Source: an uncultured Lachnospiraceae bacterium (GTDB lineage: Bacteria > Bacillota > Clostridia > Lachnospirales > Lachnospiraceae). From it: a DNA stretch of 64,000 bases. The translations under genes and the position numbers were made by a program. The notes below the pieces were generated by a model. That model was not told the origin of the DNA and searched no databases. It was given only the letters and a program-made list of their open reading frames with translations. Shown piece after piece: positions 17,555 to 25,806 of the stretch. How positions within the stretch are numbered: the first letter of the stretch is position 1; each line of letters opens with the position of its first letter. The DNA lies in NCBI GenBank assembly GCA_902788555.1, contig CADAKQ010000020.1, positions 23,265 to 87,264 of the forward strand, written 5' to 3'.

Positions 17555-18844
17555 ATGCTTGATAAATTCAAACAGACAAAATATTTTCCAAAGGTAAAAG
17601 AAACCGTTCCTTATAAGGCAGTCAGGTTTGTTTACTACAGAACAAAAAGAATAAAGAAAAAAATAAAAAAACCATTTGCAAAATTATATAAGTTTTACAT
17701 GTTCAAAATAAGATATCCAAAGCTTTATAAGAAATATGCAAAAAAACCTGTGGATGAAAAAAAGATTATCTTTATGGAAGGGCGTATGAAGTTTATAACC
17801 AACAGCTCGGAGTATATATATAATGAGCTTAAGAATAACTACAGCTTTGACATACACACACATTTCCTGCAGATGGGCTTTGTAAAAAGAAAAGAATACA
17901 GAAGTCTTTGTGAGGCTATGATTAAGGATGTAGCAACGGCAAAGTATGTGTTTATGAATGATGCTTCAAATGTGTTTGCCTGTCTGCCTTTAAGAAAGGA
18001 AACGATTGTAACACAGCTTTGGCATGCCTGCGGTGCATTTAAAAAATTCGGATTAAGCACGGCGGATTTAATCTTTGGTGATGACAGAAAAACGCAGGAG
18101 AAATATCCGTATCATAAAAACTATACCTATGTAACGGTCAGTGCTCCCGAGGTGGAGTGGGCTTATACGGAAGCCATGAATCTGAAAAAGAATGTTGCCG
18201 TGGGGATAGGCATATCAAGGACGGATTATTTTTTTGATAAGGATAATATAAATAGTGCAAAAGCAAAGATGGATAAGCTTTTCCCACAAAGAAACGAAAG
18301 AAAAATTATCCTTTATGCTCCGACCTTCAGGGGAAGGGTTGCAAAGGCTAAGATGCCAAATAAGCTTGATACGGCAAAATTTTATGAGGCATTTAAGGAT
18401 GATTATATACTTGTATTTAAGCACCATCCTTTTGTAAAGGAAAAGGTTTTGATTGAGGATAAGTATAAGGATTTTGCCGTGGATTGTACGGAAAGCATGA
18501 CGATTGATGAATTGCTTTGCATATCCGATATCTGTATATCGGACTATTCGTCCCTCGTTTTTGAATATTCTTTATTTGAAAAGCCGATGCTTTTTTTCGC
18601 CTATGATCTGGATGAATATTATGACTGGAGAGGTTTTTATTATGATTATAAGGACTTCGTTCCCGGACCGATTTATGCGACTAATGAAGAGATGATAGAT
18701 TATATCAGGAATATAGACAAGCACTTTGACAAGCAGAAGGTTATAGATTTTAAGGATAAATTTATGAGTGCCTGTGACGGACATGCGACGGAAAAAATAA
18801 TGAAGCTTGTGTTTAAGGATGAGCTTGTTAAGTATAAAAAGTAA
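17555..18844 (+). CDS. CDP-glycerol/ribitol phosphotransferase (TagB/TagF family), copy 2
   Basis: A 429-residue paralogue of the preceding enzyme: QLWHACGAFKKFG (~156), YAPTFRG (~255), FKHHPF (~290) and ICISDYSSLVFEYSLFEKP (~325). The first ~75 residues are strongly basic (many Lys/Arg), which should bind acidic membrane lipids. Two copies suggest a primase/polymerase pair, as with TagB/TagF. AAAGGAGAT precedes the ATG. The last codons run into a tandem repeat that continues beyond the stop. Confidence 0.92.
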   Translation: MLDKFKQTKYFPKVKETVPYKAVRFVYYRTKRIKKKIKKPFAKLYKFYMFKIRYPKLYKKYAKKPVDEKKIIFMEGRMKFITNSSEYIYNELKNNYSFDIHTHFLQMGFVKRKEYRSLCEAMIKDVATAKYVFMNDASNVFACLPLRKETIVTQLWHACGAFKKFGLSTADLIFGDDRKTQEKYPYHKNYTYVTVSAPEVEWAYTEAMNLKKNVAVGIGISRTDYFFDKDNINSAKAKMDKLFPQRNERKIILYAPTFRGRVAKAKMPNKLDTAKFYEAFKDDYILVFKHHPFVKEKVLIEDKYKDFAVDCTESMTIDELLCISDICISDYSSLVFEYSLFEKPMLFFAYDLDEYYDWRGFYYDYKDFVPGPIYATNEEMIDYIRNIDKHFDKQKVIDFKDKFMSACDGHATEKIMKLVFKDELVKYKK

Positions 18845-18846
18845 AG

Positions 18847-18952
18847 TATAAAAGGTTTGTAAAGGCATGTTGGCAAAGCAACATATAAAAGGTTTGTAAA
18901 GCTTTGTTGGAAAAACAGCATATAAAAGGTTTGTAAAGCTTTGTTGGAAAAG
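18847..18952 (+). repeat. 37-bp tandem repeat, nearly three copies
   Basis: Units begin TATAAAAGGTTTGTAAAG at 18847, 18884 and 18921 with an exact 37-bp period; the third is shortened. Units 2 and 3 are nearly identical, and unit 1 differs at a few bases (GGCATG for GCTTTG). The array lies between the second phosphotransferase gene and the GT2 gene. Confidence 0.9.
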
Positions 18953-18998
18953 AATTGCTTTATGATTGGGAAGCTGTTAAATATTTAAGGGATAAAAA

Positions 18999-19766
18999 AT
19001 GATTTCAATAATTATACCTATGTATAACTCTGAAAAATATATATTGGATGCACTTCGCTCGGCACTTGTTCAGGATGTGGATAAGGAGATAATCGTTATA
19101 GACGATTGTTCTACGGATAATTCACTTAAAACGGTACTTGATTATGTAAATAATAATCACAATGTTTTAAAGGATAAAACCAGAATTATCGTCAGGAAAA
19201 ATTCCAAAAATCTGGGTGTCGCCAAAACACGCAATCTCGGTGTGGATATAGCAGGAGGAGAGTATGTTGCGTATCTTGATGCTGACGATATGTGGACAAG
19301 CGATAAGCTTTTCCGGCAGCTTGAGTTTATCAAAAAAACGAATGCCGATATATGTAATACTTCCCGGGAGATTATAGATGAAAACGGTAAGAGCCTCGGA
19401 TGTGTTATAGGTTTTGAGGAAGAGAGGATAACACTCAGAGATTTAAAGCGTTCAAATTATATAAACTGTTCTTCGGTGCTTGCAAAAAAAGAGCTTATGA
19501 AAAGATATCCCATGAAGCATGATAAGGATGCGCATGAGGATTACTATGTATGGCTTACAGCGTTAAAGGAAGGCGCAAAGGCTTGTAACATAAACGAGCC
19601 GCTTTTAAAATACCGCAATTTAAAGAACAGTAAATCTCATAATAAGTTAAGGGCGGCACTTATGACATTCAAGACTTATCGGTATGCGGGTTATGGTTTT
19701 ATTAATGCGATATTCATGATGCCGGCATATATGATTAACGGGGTAAGAAAGCACAAAAGGCTTTAA
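18999..19766 (+). CDS. Family 2 glycosyltransferase
   Basis: A 255-residue GT-A fold enzyme. The start ISIIIPMYNSEKYI is the classic GT2 opening, followed by VIDDCSTDNS and the metal-binding YLDADDMW (~96). It would add a sugar from a nucleotide-sugar to the polymer or its linkage unit. AGGGA lies before the ATG. It is the last gene of the wall polymer cluster before the repeat-rich region. Confidence 0.9.
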   Translation: MISIIIPMYNSEKYILDALRSALVQDVDKEIIVIDDCSTDNSLKTVLDYVNNNHNVLKDKTRIIVRKNSKNLGVAKTRNLGVDIAGGEYVAYLDADDMWTSDKLFRQLEFIKKTNADICNTSREIIDENGKSLGCVIGFEEERITLRDLKRSNYINCSSVLAKKELMKRYPMKHDKDAHEDYYVWLTALKEGAKACNINEPLLKYRNLKNSKSHNKLRAALMTFKTYRYAGYGFINAIFMMPAYMINGVRKHKRL

Positions 19767-19770
19767 GACG

Positions 19771-20014
19771 GTCGGTTATATAGACTGTACTCCTGATGAA
19801 GTATTCAGAGAGCAGATACTCGCATAGCACGTTCGCACTCTTTGAAACATGTAGGAGTACTAACCTCAAGAAAAATAGGGCGGTAAGCGCACTACTTAAT
19901 AAATGCAAGTGGCTTACTACCTTATTTTTTTCGCTAAGTGCTCACATGTTTCAAACGGCTATGCTAAGCATCTGCTCTCTGAATACTTCATCAGAAGTAC
20001 CCTATATAACCGAC
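19771..20014 (+). repeat. Nested 244-bp imperfect palindrome
   Basis: The left arm starting GTCGGTTATATAG at 19771 is matched in reverse complement by the right arm ending at 20014. The similarity continues through GATGAAGTATTCAGAGAGCA and GAAACATGT. An inner hairpin (around 19870-19928) pairs an AAAATAGG...GTAAGCGCAC arm with GTGGCTTACTACCTTATTTT. As RNA or single-stranded DNA the stretch would fold into one long, multi-tier hairpin. No transposase or clear target-site duplication is seen. A 79-codon open frame inside it is a by-product. Confidence 0.8.
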
Positions 20015-20094
20015 ACACGCTTCGCATGTGAATAGAAATCAGAAGTTTCTTTCAAGTCCCAATATTACATGGGTTCGAGCTTTTTTATAGAGCT

Positions 20095-20432
20095 GTACGG
20101 ACTAAACGGAGGTAGGTGCGGATTTAGTCTGTATATTTTTGAAAGCTGTACGGACTAAACGGAGGTAGGTGCGGATTTAGTCTGTATATTTTTGAGAGTC
20201 GTACGGACTAAGCGGAGGTAGGTGCGGATTTAGTCTGTATATTTTTGAGAGCCATACGGACTAAGCGGAGGTAGGTGCGGATTTAGTCTGTATATTTTAT
20301 AGAGCTGTACGGACTAAGCGGAGGTAGGTGCGGATTTAGTCTGTATATTTTATGGTGGGTATGGATTTAGTCTGTATATTTTTGAAAGCTGTACGGACTA
20401 AACGGAGGTGTGTACGGATTTAGTCTGTATAT
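20095..20432 (+). repeat. 53-bp tandem hairpin array, about seven copies
   Basis: Units start at 20095, 20148, 20201, 20254 and 20307 with an exact 53-bp period. A unit shortened by about 14 bp (~20352-20390) and a last one at 20391 follow. Each unit holds an inverted repeat, GGACTAAA...TTTAGTC, whose loop contains CGGAGGTAGGTGCGGA, followed by a T-rich tail (TATATTTTT). Each unit therefore looks like a small hairpin with a purine-rich, Shine-Dalgarno-like loop. It is not CRISPR: there are no unique spacers. Confidence 0.92.
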
Positions 20433-20671
20433 CTTGTGCCTATGGATATATTGCAATTCTTTTGGGGATTGCAATTCTGGGGGTATGATAAAATATTTTA
20501 CGGAAAATATTAGAAAATACTTAACAGAGAAAGAGAAAAAATTGATGATTAACAGAACAGAATTAAGCTTTCTTTTTTGTACAACAAGGTGATAAAACAG
20601 GTTGTCATATGATGTCGGGAGCATTGTTTGGCGATTTTTTTTATAATAAAAAATACGAGGAAGAGCATTTC
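20433..20671. other. Intergenic stretch between hairpin array and solute-binding gene
   Basis: It is AT-rich, with a short TTGCAATTC...GATTGCAATTC repeat near 20450-20475. I see no supported gene; small open frames here lack ribosome binding sites. It presumably holds the promoter of the downstream gene, but I cannot point to convincing hexamers. Confidence 0.4.
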
Positions 20672-21472
20672 ATGAAACTAAGAAAATTTATTGCATCGGC
20701 TTTGTGTGGTGCAATGCTTGTGACAGGCGGTAGTTATACCGGCTTTACTGCTTATGCCAAGGAAGCAGAGGATGATGTCACAGTAACAGAGGCAGCGGAT
20801 GAAGCTTATGTAGAAGACACTGATATTGAAGGCGTTGATATTGAAGATGCCGATATTGAAGAAACAGATATCAGCGTAGCCGGAGGAGGATTTGATTATG
20901 TATTTGATTCTCAGCCTTTGCCGGATTTGTACTTTATAGGAGAGGGTAAAGATTTCTATAATAGTGATAAGGAAATCTTGAATAAGTATTCCGATATGGC
21001 AACTGATGTAACAGGTAAGGAATCGGTAACAATCGGGGACTTAAAAAGCTTTACGTTTCAGGATTTGGTTGTAGTGGATCATGAAGAAGAAGAGTTTTCT
21101 GACGGCTCTACATTTATTATACCTATAGGCGGATATGCTAAGGAAACCGGAGTTATTATGAAGATAAATGTTAAGTCAGGAGAAGGAGTACAGCTTAGCT
21201 GGCTTTCCAATAAGGGTAAAAGTGATTTTAGTGTGGTAGAGGGCAAGCTTGAACATGCATCAACAGTGATTTCCGATTCGTATTTAAATATTGGAACAGA
21301 GGATGTTGTCCTTACCGTTTTATACTATGGACTTGTTGATAAAGAGGACTATACGGATTTTATGTTTGACAAGGATGCTGTCCTTGGAATTAAAGTTATA
21401 GATGCAAGTGAATTACATCTACAGATTCCGGTTATGTGGTGGATTTGTCAGGCTTTGACAAGGATAAAGTGA
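20672..21472 (+). CDS. Secreted acidic N-terminal part of a solute-binding-type protein (frameshifted)
   Basis: 266 codons before a stop. An N-terminal signal peptide (KLRKFIASALCGAMLVTGG, processing near AYA-KE) is followed by an acidic Asp/Glu/Val/Ile repeat (DIEGVDIEDADIEETDI) and a ~180-residue unfamiliar beta-rich region. The sense of the sequence breaks near 21405-21415: the last ~20 residues are out-of-frame, and the expected continuation (TDSGYVVDLSGFDKDKV) lies in another frame. GAGGAAG precedes the ATG at 20672. I take this and the next entry as one gene, broken by a one-base shift or by sequencing error. Confidence 0.7.
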   Translation: MKLRKFIASALCGAMLVTGGSYTGFTAYAKEAEDDVTVTEAADEAYVEDTDIEGVDIEDADIEETDISVAGGGFDYVFDSQPLPDLYFIGEGKDFYNSDKEILNKYSDMATDVTGKESVTIGDLKSFTFQDLVVVDHEEEEFSDGSTFIIPIGGYAKETGVIMKINVKSGEGVQLSWLSNKGKSDFSVVEGKLEHASTVISDSYLNIGTEDVVLTVLYYGLVDKEDYTDFMFDKDAVLGIKVIDASELHLQIPVMWWICQALTRIK

Positions 21473-23145
21473 ATTTTGTTTCATATGATAATGAGCTTGA
21501 AGGCTGGCTTGATGAATTAGTTAAAATTTATCCGGAGTTAAAGTCAAAAATCACATTTACAAATTTGGGAATCTCTGGAACCGGGGATGAATATCTTGAG
21601 GCAATCAAAAAGATGTCTGAAGAGGATGCCACAATGATTTTTGCACTTGAAACAAGTTTTAAGGATAGAGTATTTTATCATGTTGACTTTACTCCTTTAA
21701 AGGATATCGGTTTTGATGAAGCAAGCTATAAAAGAACTTCTTATGCATTTGCTTTAAATGAAGGTACAAAGAAAAATGAACTTTATTATGTGGCAAATTC
21801 AGTTTACCCGGGAGCCATGATTTACAACAGAACCATAGCCGAAAAGGTACTTGGTACATCTGACCCGGCGAAGGTGCAGGAATATGTAAAGGATTGGGAT
21901 ACTTTCTTAAGCACTGCGAAGACCGTAAAGGATGCAGGCTACAATATGACATCAGGCTATGATGATATAAAATATGCCTATTACTCACCGGATAGAGTGG
22001 ATGATTATGTGATATCCTCCTATGTTGAAGATGAAATCACATTAGATGATATAAAAAAAGATTATTTAAGTTGTACAGGTGCTGAGATATCTGACAAAGC
22101 TGTTTCTTATATAGAGTATGCTAAGAAGTATGCACCTTATACCGATAATACTTTGATGTGGTCTACTGAATGGAATGAAAATATGCAGGGAAACACATTT
22201 GCATATTTCGGATGTACATGGTTTGAGCCTTATGTATATAATTACGACGTAAAGGGAGATAAGAATATAGGTATATGTACCGGTCCTTCTCCTTATGTAT
22301 GGGGCGGAACATATTTAGGTGTTGTTGATAACGGTAAATGCGGTGAGGATGCCGCTAAGATACTTTCACTTCTTTGTACTGATACAAAATTTGGAACGCA
22401 GATGTATAAGAATAAAGGGGTTTATCCAAATAATAAAAATCTTGTAGCGGATTTTATAAGCTCCGGAACTTCCTTCTCAAATTATGAGGTAATGTACGGC
22501 GGCCAGAATCCTGTGCCTGTATGGCACGAGACACTTCTTGCACTTGGTAATGACAAGGTCGAGGAAAGAGATGTTGATAAGGAAGAGGGCGAGAAGTTCT
22601 CTGATTATGATAGCTGTGAGTTTTACAAAGAGGACAATGGTGATGTAAGATGCTATGATTCAAATGGTAAAGCGGTCATCAATGATTTCAAGTGTGACGG
22701 TACATACACATACTACTTCCAGCTTGACGGAACTGCCATGAAGGACAGACTTACTTATCATCCGGATGGTCAGCATGTTATCTATTTTGACAGCGAAGGA
22801 CACGAGGTATTCTCTGATTTTGCAAATGTCAAGAAGACCATCGCAGGTGAGGAAGTGGATGATTACTGCTTCTTCAATGTATTCGGATATATGTATGTGG
22901 ATGTTGTAACCTATGATAAGTCGGGATCGGTTCTTTATTATGCCAATGCGTACGGTGTTTTGGAGATGGGAAAGTGGTTCCAGTTCTCAGACAACGTAAC
23001 CTGGGCAGACGGAAGAGAAGGCGATGAGTTTAAGGGCGGCTATGGCTATGCAAACGAAGACGGAACCCTTATGACAAATACCCAGACTTATGACTGGGAG
23101 GGCAGAAGCTGCTATCTGCAGGGCAACGGAGTTGCACTTTATTAA
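21436..23145 (+). CDS. Extracellular solute-binding domain plus wall-binding-like repeats (downstream part of frameshifted gene)
   Basis: 569 codons. The first ~370 residues resemble a family 1 sugar-type ABC solute-binding protein: an opening strand plus helix (VNFVSYDNELEGWLDEL), NSVYPGAMIYNRTIAE and a C-terminal lobe with TKFGTQMYKNKGVYPNN. The last ~170 residues are repeats of aromatic/Gly units (YYFQLDGTAM, VIYFDSEGHEV, YANAYGVLEMG) like choline/glucan-binding wall repeats. There is no signal peptide of its own, which supports the view that it is the continuation of the preceding frame. No ABC permease genes are adjacent. If the frame is really broken, this part has no export signal. Confidence 0.7.
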   Translation: MVDLSGFDKDKVNFVSYDNELEGWLDELVKIYPELKSKITFTNLGISGTGDEYLEAIKKMSEEDATMIFALETSFKDRVFYHVDFTPLKDIGFDEASYKRTSYAFALNEGTKKNELYYVANSVYPGAMIYNRTIAEKVLGTSDPAKVQEYVKDWDTFLSTAKTVKDAGYNMTSGYDDIKYAYYSPDRVDDYVISSYVEDEITLDDIKKDYLSCTGAEISDKAVSYIEYAKKYAPYTDNTLMWSTEWNENMQGNTFAYFGCTWFEPYVYNYDVKGDKNIGICTGPSPYVWGGTYLGVVDNGKCGEDAAKILSLLCTDTKFGTQMYKNKGVYPNNKNLVADFISSGTSFSNYEVMYGGQNPVPVWHETLLALGNDKVEERDVDKEEGEKFSDYDSCEFYKEDNGDVRCYDSNGKAVINDFKCDGTYTYYFQLDGTAMKDRLTYHPDGQHVIYFDSEGHEVFSDFANVKKTIAGEEVDDYCFFNVFGYMYVDVVTYDKSGSVLYYANAYGVLEMGKWFQFSDNVTWADGREGDEFKGGYGYANEDGTLMTNTQTYDWEGRSCYLQGNGVALY

Positions 23146-23174
23146 AAACTTTTCATTTAAAGTGTTTAAACCTC

Positions 23175-23203
23175 TTTACTTTTGACAAAACTTATCATAT
23201 AAT
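23175..23203 (+). promoter_or_regulatory. Promoter of the T-box-aspS-gatCAB transcript
   Basis: TTTACT (23175-23180) and a perfect TATAAT (23198-23203) with a 17-bp spacer, just upstream of the T-box leader. A TTGACA at 23182 is too close to the -10 to act with it. Confidence 0.65.
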
Positions 23204-23209
23204 ACAGTC

Positions 23210-23552
23210 AATTGTATAAGTAAATGCGTTGACGGAGACTGCTTGTAAAAGGACATGACAGGGAATATGGTCACAGACTGAGAGCCATAACATGACACCA
23301 TACAAAAGCGGAACACTACCCGAGCAGGTATGCTGAAGCCTACATCTTAAAGTATTATTGTGAACCTACATAAATACTATGTAAGAATTTTTTTGATAAT
23401 TATTATGCTATAGGTAAGAGGTCTAGGTATATTCGGCCGACCACCGTTAAAGGTCAAGAGAGGAAGCTTTTGCTTCAATGCGGGTGGTACCGCGGATAAA
23501 ATGTTTATTCGTCCCGAAGTCATTTAATTATGGCTTCGGGATTTGTTTTTTT
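23210..23552 (+). promoter_or_regulatory. T-box riboswitch leader (tRNA-sensing) of aspS-gatCAB
   Basis: The T-box core GCGGGTGGTACCGCGG (~23480-23495) is unmistakable. It is followed by a terminator with stem TCCCGAAG/CTTCGGGA (23512-23519/23534-23541) and a T run. Upstream, the Stem I base can be drawn from CTGCT (23239-23243) and AGCAG (23323-23327), with distal loop bases near 23270-23285. On the 3' side of Stem I, GAAC at 23311-23314 contains both GAA (Glu) and AAC (Asn) in overlapping frames and is followed by A. In the Clostridium acetobutylicum T-box for the same pathway, a two-codon Asn/Glu specifier has been described. Assignment of the specifier here is inferred from position. Confidence 0.93.
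23512..23552 (+). terminator. T-box regulated terminator
   Basis: An 8-bp GC-rich stem (23512-23519 with 23534-23541) and a following T tract. It competes with the T-box antiterminator just upstream. Confidence 0.88.
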
Positions 23553-23563
23553 GCGAACGCCGC

Positions 23564-23594
23564 GACAACGAGCGTACCATGTACGCGCGTTGTC
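23564..23594 (+). repeat. GC-rich palindrome before aspS
   Basis: GACAACG (23564-23570) pairs with CGTTGTC (23588-23594) and CGTAC pairs with GTACG inside, with a single mismatch and a 3-base loop. It is far more GC-rich than its surroundings and ends in GTCGGCAT, a motif shared with hairpins near 46000 and 62320. Confidence 0.75.
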
Positions 23595-23632
23595 GGCATG
23601 GTTGAAGAAAAGATAAGATAGGAGAGAAAAAA

Positions 23633-25381
23633 ATGCAGCCAAATATTTACAGAGATATGACTATGGAGAATATTACGGAGGAGCTTGTGGGTAAGGACGT
23701 AAGACTTGCCGGATGGGTGGAAAATATCAGAGACCACGGCGGAGTATCCTTTGTTGACTTAAGAGATATGTACGGAGTTATGCAGGTGGTTATGAGAGAT
23801 ACAAGTTTACTCGACGGTATCACAAGAGAAGAGTGTATCTCGGTTAAGGGAAATATCCAGCACAGGGATGAGGATACATACAATCCTAAGATTCCTACAG
23901 GTACAATTGAGTTAGAAGCTCATGAGGTGGATATACTCGGAAAGATATATAAGCAGCTTCCGTTTGAGGTTACAACCTCAAAGGAGGTAAGAGAGGATGT
24001 AAGACTTAAGTACCGTTATCTTGATTTGAGAAACCGCAAGGTTAAGGATACCATGATATTCCGTTCAAAGGTTATAAGCTTCTTAAGACAGAAGATGACA
24101 GAGCTTGGATTCCTTGAAATTCAGACTCCTATCCTCTGTGCTTCATCTCCTGAGGGTGCAAGAGATTATATCGTTCCGTCAAGAAGATATAAGGGAAAAT
24201 TTTATGCGCTTCCACAGGCACCACAGCAGTATAAGCAGCTTCTTATGGTTTCCGGCTTTGATAAGTATTTTCAGATTGCTCCTTGCTTCAGAGATGAGGA
24301 TGCAAGAGCTGACCGTTCGCCGGGAGAGTTCTATCAGCTTGACTTTGAGATGAGCTTTGCTACCCAGGAGGATGTTTTCAAGGTAGGAGAGGAAGTGCTT
24401 ACCGCTGCATTTAAGGAGTTTGCACCTAAGGGCTATGCGGTTACCGAAGCACCGTATCCGATTATAAGCTACAAGGAGGCTATGCTCAAGTATGGTACTG
24501 ATAAGCCGGATTTGCGTAATCCACTTATTATCATAGATTTATCGGAGTTCTTTAACAGATGTACCTTTAAGCCGTTCCAGAACAAGACTGTCAGAGCTAT
24601 AAATGTTCATGCCAAGCTTTCAAAGGGACAGCATGAGAAGATGCTTAAGTTCGCAACCTCAATCGGTATGGGCGGACTTGGTTACCTCGAGGTTTTGGAG
24701 GATGGTTCATATAAGGGACCTATAGATAAGTTTATTCCTGATGATATGAAGGGTGAGCTTAAGGAGCTTGCAGGACTTAACGTTGGTGATACGATTTTCT
24801 TCATCGCAGATAATGAGAAGCAGGCATCACTCTTTGCGGGACAGATAAGAACGGAGCTTGGAACGAGACTTGACCTTTTAGAGAAGAATGCATACCGCTT
24901 CTGTTATATAAATGACTTCCCGATGTATGAGTATGACAATGAGACCAAGAAGATTGGCTTTACGCATAATCCGTTCTCTATGCCGCAGGGTGGTCTTGAA
25001 GCATTAAATGAGAAGGATCCTTTAGAGATTCTTGCATACCAGTATGATATCGTATGTAACGGTGTTGAGCTTTCATCGGGTGCTGTAAGAAATCACGATA
25101 TGCAGATTATGGAAAAGGCATTTGAGATAGCAGGATATGACAAGGAAGTGCTTGAGGATAAATTCGGAGCACTTTACAGTGCATTCCAGTTCGGAGCACC
25201 TCCACATGCAGGTATGGCACCGGGTGTTGACCGTATGATAATGCTTCTTAAGGAAGAGGAAAATATCAGAGAGGTTATTCCGTTCCCTATGAGCGGAACA
25301 GCTCAGGATCTTATGTGTGGCGCGCCAAATGAAGTTACCGAGCAGCAGCTTCGTGAGGTCCATATTAAGATAAGACAGTAA
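23633..25381 (+). CDS. aspS: Aspartyl-tRNA synthetase (probably non-discriminating)
   Basis: A 582-residue bacterial-type AspRS. It has an N-terminal OB anticodon-binding domain (GWVENIRDHGGVSFVDLRD), class II motif 2 (FRDEDARADR), a GAD-type insertion and motif 3 (PGVDRMIMLL). It charges tRNA-Asp, and because it lies with gatCAB it is likely to mischarge tRNA-Asn with Asp for later amidation. The ATG has GGAGAG at good spacing. Transcription is controlled by the upstream T-box. The non-discriminating property is inferred from context. Confidence 0.96.
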   Translation: MQPNIYRDMTMENITEELVGKDVRLAGWVENIRDHGGVSFVDLRDMYGVMQVVMRDTSLLDGITREECISVKGNIQHRDEDTYNPKIPTGTIELEAHEVDILGKIYKQLPFEVTTSKEVREDVRLKYRYLDLRNRKVKDTMIFRSKVISFLRQKMTELGFLEIQTPILCASSPEGARDYIVPSRRYKGKFYALPQAPQQYKQLLMVSGFDKYFQIAPCFRDEDARADRSPGEFYQLDFEMSFATQEDVFKVGEEVLTAAFKEFAPKGYAVTEAPYPIISYKEAMLKYGTDKPDLRNPLIIIDLSEFFNRCTFKPFQNKTVRAINVHAKLSKGQHEKMLKFATSIGMGGLGYLEVLEDGSYKGPIDKFIPDDMKGELKELAGLNVGDTIFFIADNEKQASLFAGQIRTELGTRLDLLEKNAYRFCYINDFPMYEYDNETKKIGFTHNPFSMPQGGLEALNEKDPLEILAYQYDIVCNGVELSSGAVRNHDMQIMEKAFEIAGYDKEVLEDKFGALYSAFQFGAPPHAGMAPGVDRMIMLLKEEENIREVIPFPMSGTAQDLMCGAPNEVTEQQLREVHIKIRQ

Positions 25382-25460
25382 GCCTAATTGATACAGTTAG
25401 TATAGAAAATAAACTAAGTAAGCTTGATTTAGAATAGTTAGTATTGTATTTGAACTAAGT
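25381..25460 (+). repeat. 40-bp imperfect direct repeat
   Basis: Two copies start at 25381 and 25421, both running AGC...AGTTAGTAT...AACTAAGT. They fill most of the 125-bp aspS-gatC gap. Possible weak promoter hexamers (TTGATA/TAAACT) are found in the first copy. Confidence 0.6.
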
Positions 25461-25506
25461 GGAAATGAATAATGCATTTTTGATGTAGAAAGAAACGAGG
25501 TTTAAA

Positions 25507-25794
25507 ATGGTTATTACAGACGAAACAATTTATTATGTTGGAATCCTTGCCAAGCTTTTTCTTTCCGATGAGGAAAAGGAACAGGCAAAAAAGGATATGT
25601 CTAATATGCTTGATTATGTCAGCAAGTTAGACGAGCTTGATACAGAAAATGTAGAAGCTATGAGTCATGCTTTCCCTGTAAGCAATGTATTTAGGGAAGA
25701 TGTGGTAACAAATGGTGACGACAGAGAAAATATGCTTGCCAATGCACCTGAGGAGCGTAACGGATGCTATGACGTTCCCAAGACATTTGATTAG
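25507..25794 (+). CDS. gatC: Asp/Glu-tRNA amidotransferase subunit C
   Basis: A 95-residue GatC of normal length. The helical N-terminal part (YVGILAKLFLSDEEKEQ) and the C-terminal belt region with LREDxV-like FREDVV are recognisable. GatC wraps GatA and GatB and stabilises the complex that converts Asp-tRNA-Asn and Glu-tRNA-Gln to their amides. Its stop is 12 bp before the GatA start, with AGGAGG overlapping the stop codon. Confidence 0.95.
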   Translation: MVITDETIYYVGILAKLFLSDEEKEQAKKDMSNMLDYVSKLDELDTENVEAMSHAFPVSNVFREDVVTNGDDRENMLANAPEERNGCYDVPKTFD

Positions 25795-25806
25795 GAGGTG
25801 GCTTTT

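Noticed and set aside
19796-20035. A 79-codon open frame in the large palindrome
   Set aside because: It has no ribosome binding site, and its sequence is fixed by the two arms of the inverted repeat; it is best seen as a by-product.
20041-20085. A tRNA-like stretch (GGGTTCGAGC) after the palindrome
   Set aside because: It resembles a T-loop only; no acceptor, D or anticodon stems can be drawn around it.
20095-20432. The 53-bp array as a CRISPR
   Set aside because: The whole unit repeats without unique spacers, and there are no cas genes in the window.
23182-23187. TTGACA as the -35 of the T-box promoter
   Set aside because: It is only 10 bp from TATAAT; TTTACT at 23175 gives the correct 17-bp spacing.
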